From Collybiopsis luxurians FD-317 M1 (Eukaryota > Basidiomycota > Agaricomycetes > Agaricales > Omphalotaceae), in NCBI GenBank assembly GCA_000827265.1, contig KN834756.1:1188153-1252152 (forward strand): 64,000 nucleotides of DNA, given 5' to 3'. Shown here one piece after another: positions 44,662-56,584 of this stretch (position 1 is its first letter; the number at the start of each line of letters is the position of its first letter). The notes under the pieces were generated by a model, which saw only the letters and a list, made by a program, of their open reading frames with translations, ran no database searches and was not told the DNA's origin. A program made the translations under genes and the position numbers.

Positions 44662-47600
44662 ATGTTCCAAAATGCGACCAACTTCAACATCCGAGGAGGT
44701 AACTTCAATGTAGGCGACCAGGTACGCATCAACATAGGGGATCAGGTACATATTGGTGAGTGGAACACTATCAATTGAATACTTGCACCAACTTTTAAAG
44801 TACAGATTTTGCCACCGAAAATGTGGTTCTGTCAAAAATACCTTATTCACCTCAAGCATTTTTTGATACAGATCTAGGCATTCAATATGCCCGCAGATCC
44901 TGTACTCCAGGCACCAGAGTTCAAGTTCTAGAGGAGATTAAAGCTTGGGCAATGTCATCCGATCCCAACAGTCCCTCAGCATACTGGATATCAGGGATGG
45001 CTGGAACAGGCAAAAGCACCATTGCAATGTCCACTTGCCAAATACTGAGAAGTCAGAATATTCTTGCCGGGTCTTTTTTTTGCTCTCGGCAGATTGCAGA
45101 ATGCAGAGATTATCGACGGATTATTCCAACTTTGTGCTACCAATTGGCAAAGGTCTCTTATGCATTTGAAGCTGCACTTGGTGCCAGTCTGACCAAAGAT
45201 TCTGATGTTGTCTACAAAGAGCCCTCGAAGCAAATAGAGCATCTGTTAATGGAACCTTGGGAAAAGATTACAAGAATAATCAACCGAGGTCCATTAATTT
45301 TTATTATTGATGCTTTGGATGAGTGCCAGGGTATTTCAGAAGTATTGAAGCCTTTGGTGGAAGCCATACAGAAAAACAAATTCAGGGGCCTCAAGTTCTT
45401 GTTCACTAGCCGTCCTGATCAAGAGATTACTCACAGGATGCGTAGTACAGTGCCAAATTTGGATCCAATCTATAAACTTGAAGTGAAGGAGTTCATCCTT
45501 CACCAAGTAGAATATAGTTTTGTTAGGAATGACATCAAGATATATATTGAACAGGAACTGAAAGATATTATTCAAATAGGACAGGAGGTTGAACGTCTTA
45601 CTTATATATCTGGGAAGCTGTTTATTTATGCAGCAACTGTTGTAAAATTTGTGAAAAGCGGTAATGGGATTACAAGGCAGAAACAGAGACTAGTAAAGTC
45701 ATTGGACAATCAAGGAAAGTCTGAAGATTTGGAGGCACTGTACAGTCATATTGTAATGAGTGCAATGTCCCAGAATGATCCCAATGAGATTAAGGAAGAC
45801 TGGAAGATCATTCATACAATCATTTCCCTAGTAAGCCCACTGTCATGCAATGCTGTTGCTAAACTTATGAGGTTACAAGAAGATGTTGTAAAAGGCCTTA
45901 TGGACAGACTTCAGGCTGTATTTTATATATCGGAGACTGACAAGGCTGTGTTTACATTTCATGCATCATTCCCTGAATTCATCATAAACAGTTCCAGTTC
46001 CCACAAAGTGGCCTATGATGCAACTATACAACATTACCATTTGAGTTTGGCATGTTTCACAACTTTGAGTCAGCTGGGGTTTAATATGTGTGATCATCCC
46101 TCTTCATTTGTACCTGATGCCAAAGTTGAAGGTTTTGCGGAAAGAGTTGCAGAGAGAATTAGTGAAACACTTAAATATTCTTGCCAGTACTTCAGTGTTC
46201 ATTGCATCCAATGCAGTCGGGACAATGACATTCAGCCATATTTGGATAAATTTTTGAAGGAAAAGGGTGTATACTGGATTGAAGCCATGAGTGTGATGAA
46301 TCAGTTGGAAAGGTGTGGACAAGCTATGAACCAGCTAGTTCATGTGAGTATAAATTATATTTAATATTGGTATTTGGAGTGTGTAACATCCCCAATAGAA
46401 ATTCCTGCAAAATCCAGGGATGGAGTTGACCACAGCGATGCTACAGAATCTGCACAAGCTCCTTGTAATTTTTGGTGGCAGTCCAACAAAAGGCATTACT
46501 CCACATTTATATATTAGTATCTTGCCATTTTGGGACAATAAGTTCAATTTCCAGCCACACATTGCAAAGGGAATCATGATAGAGCACAGAAGTAGATTCA
46601 CTCAAAGTGAACCTATGACAATTTTTAAAGTAGATTCCAGGCTCTTTTGCCTAGCATTGTCTCCTGATGGTGCACACTTTGTTATTAATGGAACCCAGAA
46701 TACTTGGCAAATTGTGGATGCCACCACCTGTATGCAGTTAGCTGGTTCACTGGATTGCAGTACTTTTTTTTGTGATTCGCTAGCATTCTCACCCGATGGC
46801 AACAGAATTGTGTCCTCTTGCGCAGGAATGGTGAAAATTTGGGATGCAGCAACTGGAACCAAATTATTGGATCTTAAGACCAACACCGATGATTATATTG
46901 AGTATGCCTCATTTTTGGTCGATGGAAGTAGAGTAATTTCAGTTTCTGATTGTGCAACCATGAGCATCTGGGACTCTAGGACTGGTGGAATGCTGCATCA
47001 GTTTCAACTAGGGAATGAGGGTAGAGTTTTCTCGGTAGCACTTTCCCCTGATAGTACTAAAATTTCTGTATCATTTGATAACAACCTGGTGGGCATCTGG
47101 AATGTTCTCACAGGGCAACCACTAAGCCAATTCCGAGGAAGTGATTGTTCAAAAATTGCATTTTCTTCGGATGGAGCCAATCTTTTGGCTGGCAATATGA
47201 ACAGGTCTGATGGAATGCCTGATAAGGTATCTTTAATTATCTGTGAAGTCAGCACAGGTACACAGGTGGACAGTTGTATTTTGGAATGGAACACACCGGA
47301 AGATGATATAAGTGCATTGGCATGGTTTCCTAATGATTCCCGAGCTGTGCTTGGTTTTCGGTCTGGACTAGTGCAAGTCTTTGATATCCCTTTGTGTAAA
47401 CCTTCTGGAAGTCCTCTTCAATGGCACAATTACGGCTATAGAATCTTTCAAATAGCATTTTCTCCTGATGGAAGTAAGATTGTATCCAGCTCATATGACA
47501 GAACAATAAAGATCTGGGATGCTGCTGTCGCTGTTGATGTCAATTCAGAGAGAGGAAGAGAACATTCAGAGAGAGGGAGAGAACATTCAGGGAGAGGGAG

Positions 47601-49060
47601 AGAACATTCAGTTTCATTTAATTCAGATGGAACAAGGGTTTTGGTTGTGGATTGGCAGGGAAAATTGGAAATTTGGGATGCCATTTCAGGGGAACAGCGT
47701 GCTGGTTTTATGTCGCAAGAAGACTATGAAAGGGAAGTTGATTCGGGGTTAGGATTAGAAGAGGACTGGCACAGAGATGTCAACTCAGTAGTATGTGCAC
47801 CTGATCAGACTATGATAGGGGTAATTTTCTTTAGTGGTGGAGCCAGAATTTGGAATGGCATTACCGCTACACCAGTATGTGATTATCAGTGTAGTGAATT
47901 TTCCGTACAGTGCATGGCATTTTCTCATGATGCCTCTAAAGTTGTATTAGGCGATTGGGAAGGATCAGTGAGAATTTGGGATACCACTCTAAGTTGGGAC
48001 TGTGGTGTTCCATCATTTGCCCTCCTGGAGGGTAAGGTTCAGTTTGTAAATTTCTCTCTGGATGAAACTAAGATTATTGCCGGGGATGACAAGGGAAGAG
48101 TATACCTCTGGGATGCAGTGACCGGTAGGCAGCTGGCTAAAAACAGTTATTCTGGATATGTTAAGGCCATCTCCCCAGATGGAACCAAAGTTGCAATTAG
48201 TAATTGGTTTGGCACCCTACATCTATGTGACACCACTGCAAGTGCAGGGAATGAAATAATCATACAGGATTACAGTTACCACAGAATTGTGATATTTTCT
48301 CCTAAAAACACCCAAATTTTAACTTCTGGTTCAAAAAAAATGAAGATTTGGGATGTCAATACTGGGCAACTGCACCACACCCTAGAGGGTCACACAGAAG
48401 TGGTACATTCAGTAACATTTTCAACTGATGGAACTAGGATTGTATCTGGGTCTGATGATCAGACTGTGAGAGTATGGGATTCTGCTACAGGTGCCCAGCT
48501 GGGTCGGCCCCTAGAGGGCCATGAAGGTAGCATAACCTGTGTGGCTTTTTCATCTGATGGAAGTAAGATTGTGTCAGGCTCTACAGATTGTACTGTGAGA
48601 ATTTGGGATGTTGCTACATGCATGCAGTTTCCAGGAGGCAACTGGGATTCAGTTCAATCATCAGCATCAACTGCAACTGCATTTAATAATGGTAGGGGTT
48701 CATGTTTCTAATTCTAAATACTTCCTCTTTCCTAATATTATTTTAGATTATGAAAATTGGACTATTACCAAAGATGGATGGATCAAGTTTCCTAGTAATC
48801 CAAATCCTATTGTTTGGATTCCCCCCTCTAATCGCATGAATCTCCTCACTCCTGGGTCAAAATGTATTCTATCCTGTAAAGGATACAATAAGCTATCTTT
48901 CCGGGACTGTGTGTATGGGGAAAACTGGGCCAGCTGTATCAAGGATTCTTCAAATGAACCAGACAGTGAAGGATTCTTAGGCAGGGAACCGAGGACTACT
49001 GCAATGGCCAGTGATACATATGCAAATGCAAAAAAGAGAAAGAGAGATGATGAGCTGTAG
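44662..49060 (+). CDS. NACHT-WD40 STAND protein (NWD type), intact, four exons
   Basis: NLR-like NTPase of fungi. Exons 44662-44755, 44806-46343, 46399-48691 and 48747-49060 sum to 4239 nt, 1412 residues in one frame. Residues 1-31, nearly the whole first exon, read MFQNATNFNIRGGNFNVGDQ and then GDQVHI again. The NACHT domain follows: Walker A GMAGTGKST (95-103), Walker B LIFIIDALDE (about 195-204), sensor FLFTSRPD (229-236). A helical linker reaches residue 550. About a dozen WD40 repeats span roughly 625-1305; most end in IWD and begin FSPDG, the last two being the most canonical (EGHTEVVHSVTFSTDGTRIV). A C-terminal domain with DGWIKFP, IVWIPP, CVYGENW closes the protein. A 21-bp unit is repeated three times at about 47.55 kb (SERGREH). 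Proteins of this class sense non-self or damage in fungi, some triggering incompatibility cell death; no such role is shown for this one. Confidence 0.92.
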
Positions 49061-49769
49061 CAAGGAGAAAGAGTAGTAGTGGTTTATGAGAAGGGCAGAT
49101 GAATAGTGGTAAGTATGGCTTGAGAAGTTGGTATTGAAAGTTCACAGTGAATTTGTTCTGTTATGCATTTTCCCTTTTACCTCTCACCCTGATCTCCAGT
49201 ATGTATAAACCTTTTGCATTGTTAGTAAGTACAGTGGCGGTATCTTTTTCAATATGCAATCCTTTTCACCAACACTCGCCGGTTGAGTATTTGGATAACT
49301 TGGATATGAAGGATAATACATTATCAGGATGCTGGATTAAACTTGAGGCTGCCGATCATTGAGAGAAAGTTAAGAATAAAGATCTTCGCCGCAACACATT
49401 CAAAATTTGCTAACATAATTGAGAAAGTAAGTATCGCTGGCTTCGGTAAGTGACTGTGTACATGTTTAGCCATGATAAAAGGACCGGGGGAAGGAGCTCA
49501 AAGCGAAAGAATGGGGATTGAACAAGAGTATGCATTTTGGAGGTTGTGTAATAACCATCTGAAGAATAAGATTATCACCTATAGAGTATGTACTCATTGA
49601 TAATAGCTTTTGCTCAGCGTTGATACGAGTTATGTCGAGCAAAATGCAGAAGGAGTATATACAAAGCGCGCTAAGCTGCATGGCCAAAAAAGGCTGGCGG
49701 TGTTCCGGGCTGGGCCGAGGCTCAATTTGAACATGACATCATCACATCTAGACTTTCAACCAACGACTT
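49061..49769. other. 3' flank of NACHT gene, unit A
   Basis: Near-identical to 60974-61680. It holds a 71-codon open frame without an ATG start in both copies, most likely 3' UTR and spacer. Confidence 0.5.
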
Positions 49770-51870
49770 TAGTATGGCCACAATGCACACCTCCAAACCC
49801 AACACCTACGCGTATGAGTCAGGCTCTATGGAGATCAGCGCCAACCTCCCTGACAGTGTATTCCCTGTTCGCCCCTGTGCCTGCTCTTCCCAACTAGTGT
49901 TGCAGCCGTTCGACGGTTTAGAGACGATTTTCGACGTGCTTGAGTATGCGAGTAGGATGCACAAGACGAGGAAGGTGTTAGGGTGGAGAGATGAGTCCCA
50001 GGTACATATTTAGGAGAGGAAGGTGGCAATGAATGTCAGAAAAGAGGAGAAAAGGATAAATTTTCTGGTTGTCAGGTGAGTGTTTGAACGCTTTATGACT
50101 GGAGTGTACAATTATATTAAACTGAAAGACTATCAAATTTAGCACATGGACTGGTCAAACTTGGCGTTGGAAAAGAGCAACTGTTCATCATCGATGCACA
50201 AACAAGCCCTACCCGGCAACTTGCCCATGCATATTTCGCCATCCCCACTACTATCGCAACAGAGTACGGCACACTGAGCGAGTCCAGCCTCGTCTACTCA
50301 CTCAACGAACCCAGCTGCATTGATCCCTTCATGGACACTGTCACCCAATCCAACCTCGTAACATCCATAGGTGCCTTGTACACCCTCGTACGCCATCATT
50401 TGACTTACATGACTCGCACATGGCCCACCCCCTCCTCACATATGTCCTCGAGTATATTGTCGAGTTCATCATGCTCTTCGTCAGCATGACCACCAGTTAT
50501 GGCTGCATCAAAACTCACCTCTACTTCCTTCTGCAACTGTCTCAGTGACCTTGAGACCTTCCGATCGTCCACCATAGGTGGTATTCCTTCTGTCCGGTAG
50601 ACTATTCGCAAAGGGATCATAGAAAAGTGAATGCGAGTGCTGGGTTGAAGAAAAGTGTGTTTCATGGAGCGACGATGGTGAAGGAGAGGGGCGTGCCGAT
50701 GTTGGCGAAGGTGGCAGATGAGGTGGTGTTGAACAATGTGCAGAAGGTGACCGGGGGAGGTTGGGGACTATGTTGAGTGGTGGATGGGTTGAGTGAGGAG
50801 ACGCCGAGCTTTTGTATATGGCGTTGGTGATGATTTTACAGGGTGAGCATTGTTCTCTGTACTGTATTTTTTTTGGTGGCTTGGGTGCTGATGAATTTGC
50901 ATAGGCTACAGGATGATGGAATCTTGTGCAATGTTTACAGTCTTGCTTCTGGAACTGATAAGGTATTCCTCTGTCAGGTTGCCCGTCCCGAATGTAAAGA
51001 TCAAGTTGTTGGATGTTTAGGCGGTTGGGTACATTCCAGATCCATGTGAGGAGGAGCAGAACAAGCGGAGGTTATCTCAGGGTGATTCATTATGCTTTGG
51101 GTGTTTTCTTGTTTGTGTCCAGGGAAGTTTTGTACTGACGAGTGAATGCCCTTTACCAGGTGAGGTATGCATCTGTGGACCCTCCATACCCAGCTACTTT
51201 AAGCGAACCAATTTGAACCAGGATACAACAATCTTCCCACAGGATGGGTGGTTCAGGGGGGATGATGTGGGCCTGTGGAATCCTGATGGGACATTGAGTT
51301 TCGCTCATCGACGAGTTTCTTATTCCTCCCAATGATGAAGCAGACATGGGAGAGTGTGTGAGTTAAATGTTGAATGCTGGTTAACATTGAATATAATAGC
51401 ATTAAAACTTCATTAAACCTCAATGGAAAAATGAACTCCTCCTTTGTTCGCATTTTCCTACTCTCCTGTTTGAGTTCCTCTCTATCCTTCCCCATCTCCT
51501 GTTCCTCTGGCACAATTGACCACTGTAACCTTCTTCCCCCTCTCGAACCGTTCATCACCCTTGAGTGCCCTAAATATGCAAACAAATCCTGTAATTACCT
51601 TGCCAGCATTTGCATTATGTGACTCTGAATGTCAAGCCTCTATTTGCAACTGTTATTCCAAATTCCCATACATGTTCTTCCAACTCAATCACCATCACCA
51701 CAGTGTACAACATCCTTGGTGACTCCGGCCTCACTCACTCACCGATTCAGTCAACCTAATGCAATATCTTCACCAACACCGAGCTCTGCAAAAAGTCCTT
51801 GCTGACATGCCTACAGTCAAGTACGTTGTTTACAACTGGGAACAAAGAAAAATTTAGTGGATATAGGCTA
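49770..51870 (+). pseudogene. long-chain acyl-CoA synthetase pseudogene (unit A, third)
   Basis: Blocks in order: SSQLVLQPFDGLETIFDVLE with TRKVLGWRDESQVH (49.9 kb), SNLVTSIGALYTLV (50.36 kb), an eroded LTSTS core (50.5 kb), NVKIKLLDV-AVGYIPD (51.0 kb), EVCICGPSIPSYFKR and TIFPQDGWFRGDDVGLWNPD (51.16-51.28 kb), TLECPKYANKSCNYLASICI (51.57 kb), and then a misplaced N-terminal piece KVLADMPTVKYVVYNWEQ (51.80 kb). The AMP-binding signature YTSGSTG is missing and the usual WFRTGD has lost its Thr. Many stops. The enzyme normally activates fatty acids to acyl-CoA; this copy cannot. Confidence 0.8.
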
Positions 51871-52479
51871 CGATAGATGAACTGTATGCTTTTGGAAGGA
51901 ACTCTTCTCCCTTTCTCTTTTCTGTCTCCATCTTCTGTAATCCCATATAATGTATACATACACTGCTTGCTCATGTCTCATCCGTCTCAACCTAAGATGG
52001 AGCTGATTTTTTGTGCTGCATTTTCAATAAAAGCATTCAAAATGAGCCCTCTTTCAATACTCATAAGCGATCTCATATATTCAATTGTTGTGCGCATTGC
52101 AGGCATGTCAGTCAGTTATCATAAGATACCTTTTACCTACGATCACTGACTAGAGCTGGAACAAGTACAGTGCTTTCGATATAGAAATATGATAAATATA
52201 ATACAATGCGCTTGTGAAGAAACAACAAACATAGTGAAATTTTGCAAACATGAAGCAGTCCATACTCACATACTTCCTGGTCCCGACCACCAAACTTATT
52301 CTTCTTAGAGATGAAATGCCGTGATGTGAGACTCTATTAACAACTACCTTGCAAAATCCAGCGCAAACAATGGGAACCACAATTTCCAAAACAGGCACCT
52401 GGAGCTCATTTTTAGTGCAGCTTGATCTATTTTGTAAACATTGCTTGCCTATGTCTTATCCTTCAAATATTTTTGGTGC

Positions 52480-53520
52480 CAGTTAGATGTAAATTTGACA
52501 TTAAATGGTAAGCCCTTGGCCACTGCTGCGCCCTTTCCTCCTGTTGAACTGGTCTCACAGCCATTTGAGGGTTTACAGACGGCCTGCGACATGTTCGAGT
52601 ATCTGAGTAGGATGCTCAATACAATGAAAGCGTTAGGGAGGAGGGATGTGGTCAAGGCACATAATGAGGAGAAGGAGGTGACAAAGAACATTGGGAAAGA
52701 GTTTGAGCAGAAGAAGATGTGAAATGCTTTCAGTTGTCGGATCACAAGTGAGCATTTAAATGTTTTATTATTTGTTCACTAATGGGTATCTAGATACATT
52801 AAATTTATCAAGCTCAAAGAAACAGTATCAGATTTGCCAAATGGATTGGTCAATCTTGCTGTCGGTGACATTTACGCAAAGACAAGTTCAAACTGACAAC
52901 TCCTCGCACATGCGTGTTCCTTCATCTCAACCACCATCGCCACAGTGTACGACACACTCAGTGATTGCAGCCTCATCCACTCGCTTAATGAATTAGACTG
53001 CATTGGCCTCTTCACTAACACTGTCCCCCACTCCAACCTCGTTTGCCCATAGGTGAAATGTACACCCTCATCTGGCCTACAACATGTCCCTCGTCTATCT
53101 CTCCCTTGCCTACCGTATTCTCGAATACATTATTGAGTTCATCATACTCTTCGTAAGCATGATTGGCCGGATCAAACCCTCACCTCTGCTTCTATCCGCA
53201 ACTGTTTCGGCGACCTCAAGGCCTTTCAATCGTCAATTATGGTCAGTGTTCCTGCCCTCTGGGTGATCGTTCTCAAAGAAATCATAACAAAATTGAACGC
53301 ACTGAGTGGTGGGTCATGCTCTATGGCGCAATGGCGGTGAAAGGAGAGGGGCGTGCCGGTGTTGGCGAGGGGGAGCAGATGGGGTTGTGTCGAAGAATGT
53401 GAAGATGGCAATGGCAGGGAGGGTGAGGATTACTTTAAGTGATGGAGTGGAGTTGAGTGAAAAGATGTAAAAGGTTTGGAGACAGAGTTGGAGACAATTT
53501 GGCAGGGTGAGTGACTTTCT
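52480..53520 (+). pseudogene. long-chain acyl-CoA synthetase pseudogene (before unit B)
   Basis: Starts with ELVSQPFEGLQTACDMFEYL and LGRRDVVKAHNEEKEVTKN, which keeps a linker (EEKEV) lost in other copies. Then CIGLFTN followed by HSNLV with the same deletion of the AMP-binding signature, EYIIEFIILFVSMIGRIK and GAMAV-RGVPVLA-like sequence to about 53.5 kb. The second half (52985 on) is the counterpart of 39203-39800. Stops and shifts throughout. Confidence 0.8.
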
Positions 53521-54530
53521 TTCTATTACAGTGAATTTGATACCAATGAATCTGTGTAGGTGCTTACTAACTACCGTCTGAGAGACTTGGGGTAATTCGT
53601 GCTCCTTAGTTGTGCGCTTGACTAGTTTTATACTATGTACTTAGAATACAAATATTACTATTAGCATTCATTTTTGCGACGTCAAGGTGTCCCGCAGACC
53701 GCTGAGTGGATGATATTCCATTTGCTAGGGTTGCTGTGTTTCAAGCAGAACATGTGGAATTCATAGATGTCAAGAGTAACGAAGGTTTATGGATCCGAGG
53801 TTTTTGTCTGGGGGCTATGTACGAACGTAGCAGCGGCGAGCTGAGGTGGAGAGTGATGGTCAGGATACGGAAATTTATGGTATGGAAGCTCAGGGCGCAG
53901 CTGCTTTGTTATCTACATTTGGCATGTAAGTAGCGATGGAGACATGTTCGTACGTGTGGAAGTCATTGCTCAGTTTCTATTTGACATAACTACGATTCCG
54001 AGTGGCATTAGAACTGGCAACAAGGGCGACTCGGGTGAAACGCATGGCGAAAAAGCCACGATGTATTCAAGATCCCCTGTTCGAATGTTTCGGATGTTAT
54101 CGCAAAGCGAACAGCTTCCAAGTTGCATCGGTTTCTGTCGACGGTACTACATGCTGTGTATACATGACTGGGGCAAAAGGAAGGACCAGAAAGTGAAAGG
54201 AAGAAGCTCACGAAGTCGAGGGATTTACTCGCCATGAATCGTTTTTCAATAGCGGTCTGTATAGGAGAAGCTGTGAGTATATGAGGCCGCCGTGTGGAGT
54301 ACCTACGTGTGGATGAGGCCTTCTGTTCAGTGTCGCCATGACTTAAGACTGGGAGATGAAATGGGTTAGCTCTAAGCAGAAAGGATACATCCAAAGCGCA
54401 CTGAGCTCTCATAGTGACGACTACACGCCTACCGTGTTCCGGCTGAGCCGAGGGCTTTAATTATGACGTGATTGTGTCAACTGTTCACACGTCGATTTTT
54501 ACGCGGCCCGTGTTTTCCTTGCTTTGGACA
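53521..54530. other. duplicated non-genic stretch (B copy)
   Basis: Counterpart of 39801-40740, with the same open words GLWIRGFCLGAMYERS and WKLRAQLLCYLHL. No family recognised. Confidence 0.4.
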
Positions 54531-55160
54531 AACTCTCGTTCGGTGCATACCTCCAAACCCAGCTTTTACGACTCCAGCTCCATCAAAATCAACAGCAACT
54601 CCTCTCCTAGTCATTCCTCCATCCGCCGTTGCGCCCTCTCCTCCCAACTGGTCTTGCAGCCTTTCGACGGTACAGAGACAGTGAGTAATGCGGTCGAGTA
54701 TGCGAGTAGATTCATGGGACCAAGGAAACGTTGGGATAGAAATATTCGGAAAAGGTGAAAGATGAGGACAGAGATGTGGGGACAATGCTGGGGGAGGAGG
54801 TTAAGGGGAAGAAGGCGTAGAAGTAACGAGTGTGTAGGTCAGCTTTTTTCACCCCAAAGAAGCCGTATCGGATCTAGCAGCGGGATTGGTCGAATTCGGT
54901 GTCGGCAAAGGCCTGGTATTCAACATCAAACAAGCCTTAATAACAACGCATTACCCACGCATGTCCCTCCCTCTGTACCTCCTTTGCTTTGCCAAAGTAT
55001 GATCCCTCGATAATCCCGCCTCATTCACTCACTGAACAAAATAGACTGTATTCGCTTCTTTACTCATACCGAACTCTTACCTACGCTGCATGAAGGTCTC
55101 ATTAACATACCTACAGTCAAGAATGTCATTTACACCAGGGAAATTAGAGTATCAGACCGG
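54531..55160 (+). pseudogene. acyl-CoA synthetase N-terminal fragment (unit B)
   Basis: Counterpart of 40745-41400: SIRRCALSSQLVLQPFDGTE, then ELGVGKGLVFNIKQA-like sequence and SLNKIDCIRFFTH. Interrupted by stops; no catalytic part. Confidence 0.75.
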
Positions 55161-56584
55161 CGTGCTAGATCAAGGTGCTTTCGATAGGCGCGTTTGCGGA
55201 AGAATTCTCTCTCCTTCCTTCTCTGTTCTATGTGCTTTCTCTTCCTTAATCGTGTATTGTGTATTGGCCCTCTTCCACCGCATTCGTACCCAATACGACG
55301 TGGATTCAAAATATAACAGTGTTCGCTGATAGGTGAATTTTTTAACCGAGACTTTGGACTGTGTCTCCGCATGGATTTTGGGGTGTCAAGGGCCATTTTT
55401 GCGGTTCAGAGTTATATTTTGGGCGACGAGTGCGTGAGATGGTTTCGTCGTGGGTGGTAGGCAGAGCATAACGAGCCTGATCTATGAGCTATACTATTGG
55501 GATGCGTTGGATTCGGAAGCAGAGCGGAATTGGATGGACTTTGAATTGTCACGGAACGAGCTTTGTTTGTCCTCGTTAACTGCCCAATATTCAAGATCAA
55601 GTGGCAGTGACAATGCATCAGTGTCAGAGGAAAGAATCGGCGGATGAACTGAAAGATTCTTCGTTTATGGCTGCTGTTGCTTGAATTTGCGCTGACGGGG
55701 TTAATGTCGGTGTCCGTGTTAAGGATATGTATCGTTGTACTTGCGTGGGTGAAAGTCATTATGATGGGACAACGTTCTGGTTCTGGGCACATGTACAAGC
55801 GTTCTGGGCTAATTCTAAGCACAGCATGCCGTACCAGATAGTTTGCCGGTATCTTGGCTTTTGTTTATCAATTGGAGTTTGTCCGGAAGTATGTCAAGAA
55901 TTGCACCCTCCTAAATAAGCAGAAAACTCGTTCCTAACCAGCGTTCAGCGTTGTAACCGGGGAGAATGACGAGGCGCTATTCGCTGGCTGAGCCTTTCGG
56001 ACTGTCGTTGGTTATTGGTTCATGTAAACCATCCATTTAATTATTCGGCCCCAGTTCTCGGCGGAGTGATTACTGAATGCGCCGGACTGGAGGTTTTGCA
56101 GCATGTTTCGATGCCTGTCAGACGGAATAAGAACTTCCAACGAGAAAGGAGTGAGGCTCAAACGTGTTCCATACAAACGAGGCGTTGGCACTAATTGGCC
56201 TGCTGATCATTATCAAACTCCGGTATTGAGTTCGGTTCGTCGACGAGAACGATGTTGTCGTCGATCTATTGATTCAACAGCTTTCCGAGAGAATCAGAAA
56301 TGAACTTGACAAGGCGCTCGATCCAAGATCCGATTACGGCAGAACATAGTGAACAGTATATAAAGAGGGCTCATATGCTTCGAATGGGCGGTATCGCTCA
56401 TATCATGGATCAAGGAAATAGGTGTGTAAATTTCAAGATAGTGTGAACCAAGCTAAATTCGACCAGTGACTTGCAACTTTCAAGAGGCTTGTCAGCTAAC
56501 TTCACTCAGCCCGACAATAATAATTCAAGGTATGTCATAACTCGGGTCGCAAGTAGTACCGTGCAGTAACATAATATTTGAAGC
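55161..56584. other. duplicated stretch upstream of NACHT gene (B copy)
   Basis: Counterpart of 41401-42440 joined directly to 44293-44661, i.e. the state without the insertion. The last 300 bp before the ATG are nearly identical to unit A and should include the shared promoter. Confidence 0.5.

Larger units (their letters stand above)
39203..52030 (+). repeat. segmental duplication unit A
   Basis: Collinear with 52985-63999. Offsets are about 13.77 kb up to 42.4 kb and about 11.93 kb after 44.3 kb; the difference is the insertion at 42441-44292. Contents in order: 3'-truncated acyl-CoA synthetase relic, an N-terminal acyl-CoA synthetase fragment, NACHT-WD40 gene, and a longer acyl-CoA synthetase pseudogene. 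Confidence 0.9.

Noticed and set aside
46602..48641. Several minus-strand frames opposite the WD40 repeats (also in unit B)
   Set aside because: They repeat LPSGENA-type words and are the antisense shadow of the FSPDG-x-IWD repeats.
49147..49362. 71-codon frame after the NACHT gene, conserved in unit B at 61060-61275
   Set aside because: It begins with GTG, not ATG, and lies in DNA that is nearly identical anyway because of the duplication, so conservation is no evidence for coding.
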